Positions 62,381 to 64,000 of a stretch of 64,000 nt of DNA are shown piece by piece. The first letter of the stretch is position 1; every line of letters begins with the position of its first letter. The DNA lies in the NCBI RefSeq assembly GCF_000966285.1, contig NZ_KQ031391.1, positions 4,884,383-4,948,382 on the forward strand. Reading direction: 5' to 3'. Source of the DNA: Pseudofrankia sp. DC12. GTDB lineage: Bacteria > Actinomycetota > Actinomycetes > Frankiales > Frankiaceae. The position numbers and the translations under genes were made by a program. The notes under the pieces were generated by a model. That model did no database searches, had not been told where the DNA came from, and saw nothing but the letters and a program-made list of their open reading frames with translations.

Positions 62381-63547
62381 ATGCGAGGCCACGCGGACCA
62401 GCCCCGCACGCCGCCTGCCGCCACGGCCGGGTCAGACCCGGTCGCCGGCATGGTCGGTTCCCACCCGCTCGACCAGCCTGGACAGCCGAGTGGACCGGTG
62501 TCGTTCGGCCGCTCCGCCGACCTGACCGGGCCAGTAGGCGGCCCACCCGACCCGGACCTGCCTACCGCGGCGGGGACCGGCGGGAACAGGGCCGGCCGGC
62601 CGCGGGGGACGGGCACCGCCGGCCGGCCGGCGGCCAGCCGGCGCGCGGGCGACGACGCGCGGGCGCTGTTGGACTGGCATGGCCGGCGCCGTCGGCGCGG
62701 TGTCCCGTCGGGCTCGCCCACGTCCGCGCCGGGCGCGCTCGACCCCTCCGGCGACGAGGCGCTCGGTTCATTGTGGTTCCGGCCGGAGCCCGCAGGACGG
62801 CCGGCGTCGCTGACGCGGGAGGCGATCGTCGCCACGGCGTTGGAGCTCGCCGACGCCGAGGGCATCGACGCGGTCTCGATCCGACGGGTCGCCGGGGTGC
62901 TCGGTGCGCGGCCTATGAGTCTGTACTCCCATATCGGCCGCAAGCAGGACCTGATCGACCTCATGGTCAACGAGGCGATCGGCGAATGCCTGGTCCCGGG
63001 CCAGCTGCCGACGGACTGGCGGGATGCGCTTCGCCTCATTTCGATCCATGTCCGGGCCGGAGCCCGCCGTCACCCGTGGATGCTTTCGGTGGCCGCCACC
63101 CGCGCCGCCCTCAGCCCGAACGCACTGCGCAACTTCGAACAGTCCCTCGCGGCCCTCTCCAGCCTGGATATCGACCGAGAGCGCAAGATCGCAATCTTGT
63201 TCGCTGTCGACACCTACACGGTTGGCCAGGTCGTCCGGGAGATTGCCAGCCGACGTCCCGCGTTCGACGAGATTCCCGCGTCGGGTGCCGCTTCGACCGC
63301 TGACCAGGCCGATGTGACGGGGCCGGCGGGGATGAAACCGGCTGGTCACTCGAAGCTGCGCGGGGCCGAGGGCTACCTGCGCCGGCTGGTCGAGACGGGC
63401 GAGTATCCGCACATCGCCGAGTTCGGCATCGACTCGGTGATCCGCGTCCATGAGTTCGAGACCGACGCCGCCGAGCGCCGCTTCTTCGACGGCCTCACCT
63501 GGCTCCTCGACGGCATCGCCGCCACGCTGAGCGCCGACGACTGCTGA
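62381..63547 (+). CDS. TetR-family regulator with long disordered N-terminus
   Basis: Up to 388 aa from ATG 62381; starts at 62450 or later are also possible. The first ~140 residues are Pro/Gly/Arg-rich and unlikely to fold. DNA-binding domain: 'LTREAIVATALELADAEGID', then 'AVSIRRVAGVLGARPMSLYS' and 'HIGRKQDLIDLMVNEAIGEC'. The C-terminal TetR_C-like ligand domain includes 'RHPWMLSVAATRAALSPNAL' and 'RFFDGLTWLLDGIAATLS'. Likely repressor of the divergent DHA2 exporter through the dyads at 62238-62270. The ligand is presumably an exported compound. Confidence 0.9.
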   Translation: MRGHADQPRTPPAATAGSDPVAGMVGSHPLDQPGQPSGPVSFGRSADLTGPVGGPPDPDLPTAAGTGGNRAGRPRGTGTAGRPAASRRAGDDARALLDWHGRRRRRGVPSGSPTSAPGALDPSGDEALGSLWFRPEPAGRPASLTREAIVATALELADAEGIDAVSIRRVAGVLGARPMSLYSHIGRKQDLIDLMVNEAIGECLVPGQLPTDWRDALRLISIHVRAGARRHPWMLSVAATRAALSPNALRNFEQSLAALSSLDIDRERKIAILFAVDTYTVGQVVREIASRRPAFDEIPASGAASTADQADVTGPAGMKPAGHSKLRGAEGYLRRLVETGEYPHIAEFGIDSVIRVHEFETDAAERRFFDGLTWLLDGIAATLSADDC

Positions 63548-63670
63548 CGTCGCCGACACGGGACGGTGCGCCAAATCCTGCTCGATCTCCGCCTCACCGG
63601 CACGGATCTGGTCTCGCGGCCAGAAGTCGGCCGGTGGCCGGGGCACTCTCTGCCTCGAATCGCCTCTCGG
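63548..63670. other. Short intergenic stretch
   Basis: No feature seen. Confidence 0.4.
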
Positions 63671-63811
63671 TCAGTGCTTGAAGACGTTCAGCTCTGCCGG
63701 CCGCGTCTCCAGCACGTCACCCTTCGCGCCGCCGACGCCGAAGTAGTCGGGGACCTCCTCGGCGACACCGCGCGAGGTCAGATCGTTGGCCGAGCCGACC
63801 CTCTGTCCCAT
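63671..63811 (-). CDS. Possible 46-aa peptide
   Basis: ATG at 63811 overlaps the TATAAT of the opposite strand. Product 'MGQRVGSANDLTSRGVAEEV' continues with 'PDYFGVGGAKGDVLE' and ends at 63671. Composition is protein-like, but there is no family and no clear ribosome-binding site. It may be a gene remnant. Confidence 0.25.
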   Translation of the reverse strand: MGQRVGSANDLTSRGVAEEVPDYFGVGGAKGDVLETRPAELNVFKH

Positions 63812-63830
63812 ATAATGAGACGACAGTCTC
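63811..63830 (+). promoter_or_regulatory. Promoter -10 with overlapping dyad
   Basis: TATAAT at 63811-63816, unusual in this GC-rich DNA, directly followed by the palindrome GAGAC-GACA-GTCTC (63817-63830), 64 bp before the methyltransferase start. The dyad covers the expected transcription start, so a repressor site is likely. A -35 is weak (TTGGCC at 63786). Confidence 0.65.
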
Positions 63831-63893
63831 GTGATGTAGGATGATTCTCGTCCGGGAGCGGGGTAGTTCGATGGGCACGGGAAGGCGGACGGG

Positions 63894-64000
63894 ATGGTGA
63901 CTCCGGCCAACACCTACACGCACGGCCACCATGAGTCGGTGCTGCGCTCGCACCGCTGGCGGACGGCCGAGAACTCGGCGGCGTACCTGCTGCCGAGGCT
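63894..64000 (+). CDS. SAM-dependent methyltransferase, 5' part only
   Basis: Cut by the window end after 35 codons. 'TYTHGHHESVLRSHRWRTAE' followed by 'NSAAYLLPRL' is the characteristic opening of class I (UbiE/Coq5-like) methyltransferases in actinomycetes, just before the SAM-binding motif that must lie beyond 64000. ATG 63894 chosen for this match. Controlled by the promoter/dyad at 63811. Confidence 0.75.
   Translation, partial: MVTPANTYTHGHHESVLRSHRWRTAENSAAYLLPR

Overview
The window is high-GC DNA with many GTG/TTG starts and G-rich ribosome-binding sites. Its gene families are typical of a mycelial actinomycete: ECF42 sigma plus DGPF protein, XRE-TPR regulators, a HelD motor, an F420-dependent PPOX enzyme, an Acg-type nitroreductase, an eukaryotic-like Ser/Thr kinase, and abundant acyl-CoA enzymes. 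A Frankia/Pseudofrankia-like genome is my best guess. This is inference from gene content; there is no rRNA or tRNA in the window to confirm it.

Layout. (1) 0-5.8 kb: a minus-strand operon (secreted lipase, DAPG-hydrolase-like enzyme, bicovalent-type FAD oxidase), then a TetR remnant and an intact DGPF/ECF42 sigma pair. (2) 6-20 kb: an accessory block with a frameshifted gene, a thymidylate-kinase-like gene flanked by 69-bp direct repeats, an Imm26-type immunity gene cut by an IS66 element, two NUDIX hydrolases, an XRE-TPR regulator and an alpha/beta hydrolase. It also holds a tight four-gene minus operon (P-loop kinase, radical SAM, AlkZ-like DNA-glycosylase-fold gene with a frameshift, MazG-like pyrophosphohydrolase). 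(3) 19-40 kb: a graveyard of mobile and conflict genes: an IS5 element, an IS66 stub, an ISAs1 element inserted inside a WHH-nuclease toxin gene whose SUKH immunity gene survives just downstream, a frameshifted transposase, a large RHS/DUF6531 protein with a replaced 3' end, and a TIR-NB-ARC-WD40 protein whose last WD40 repeat is fused to a truncated secreted-protein gene. (4) 40-64 kb: ordinary, mostly intact chromosomal genes: acyl-CoA dehydrogenase, PPOX and Acg flavoproteins, Ser/Thr kinase, endonuclease-III-like protein, HelD, an ABC exporter, a membrane-anchored SGNH protein, an acyl-CoA operon (thiolase homologue, FadJ-like, CaiB-like, SDR), and a divergent MFS exporter/TetR pair with two operators. 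It ends in a truncated methyltransferase gene.

How genes work together. The most complete functional units are the lipase/PhlG-like/FAD-oxidase operon, the kinase/radical-SAM/glycosylase/MazG operon, the toxin-immunity wreck, and the acyl-CoA operon. In the acyl-CoA operon the thiolase homologue lacks both catalytic cysteines and the FadJ-like protein lacks the catalytic His and Asn of its dehydrogenase half but keeps the hydratase glutamates. The SDR in the same run may supply the missing dehydrogenase step.
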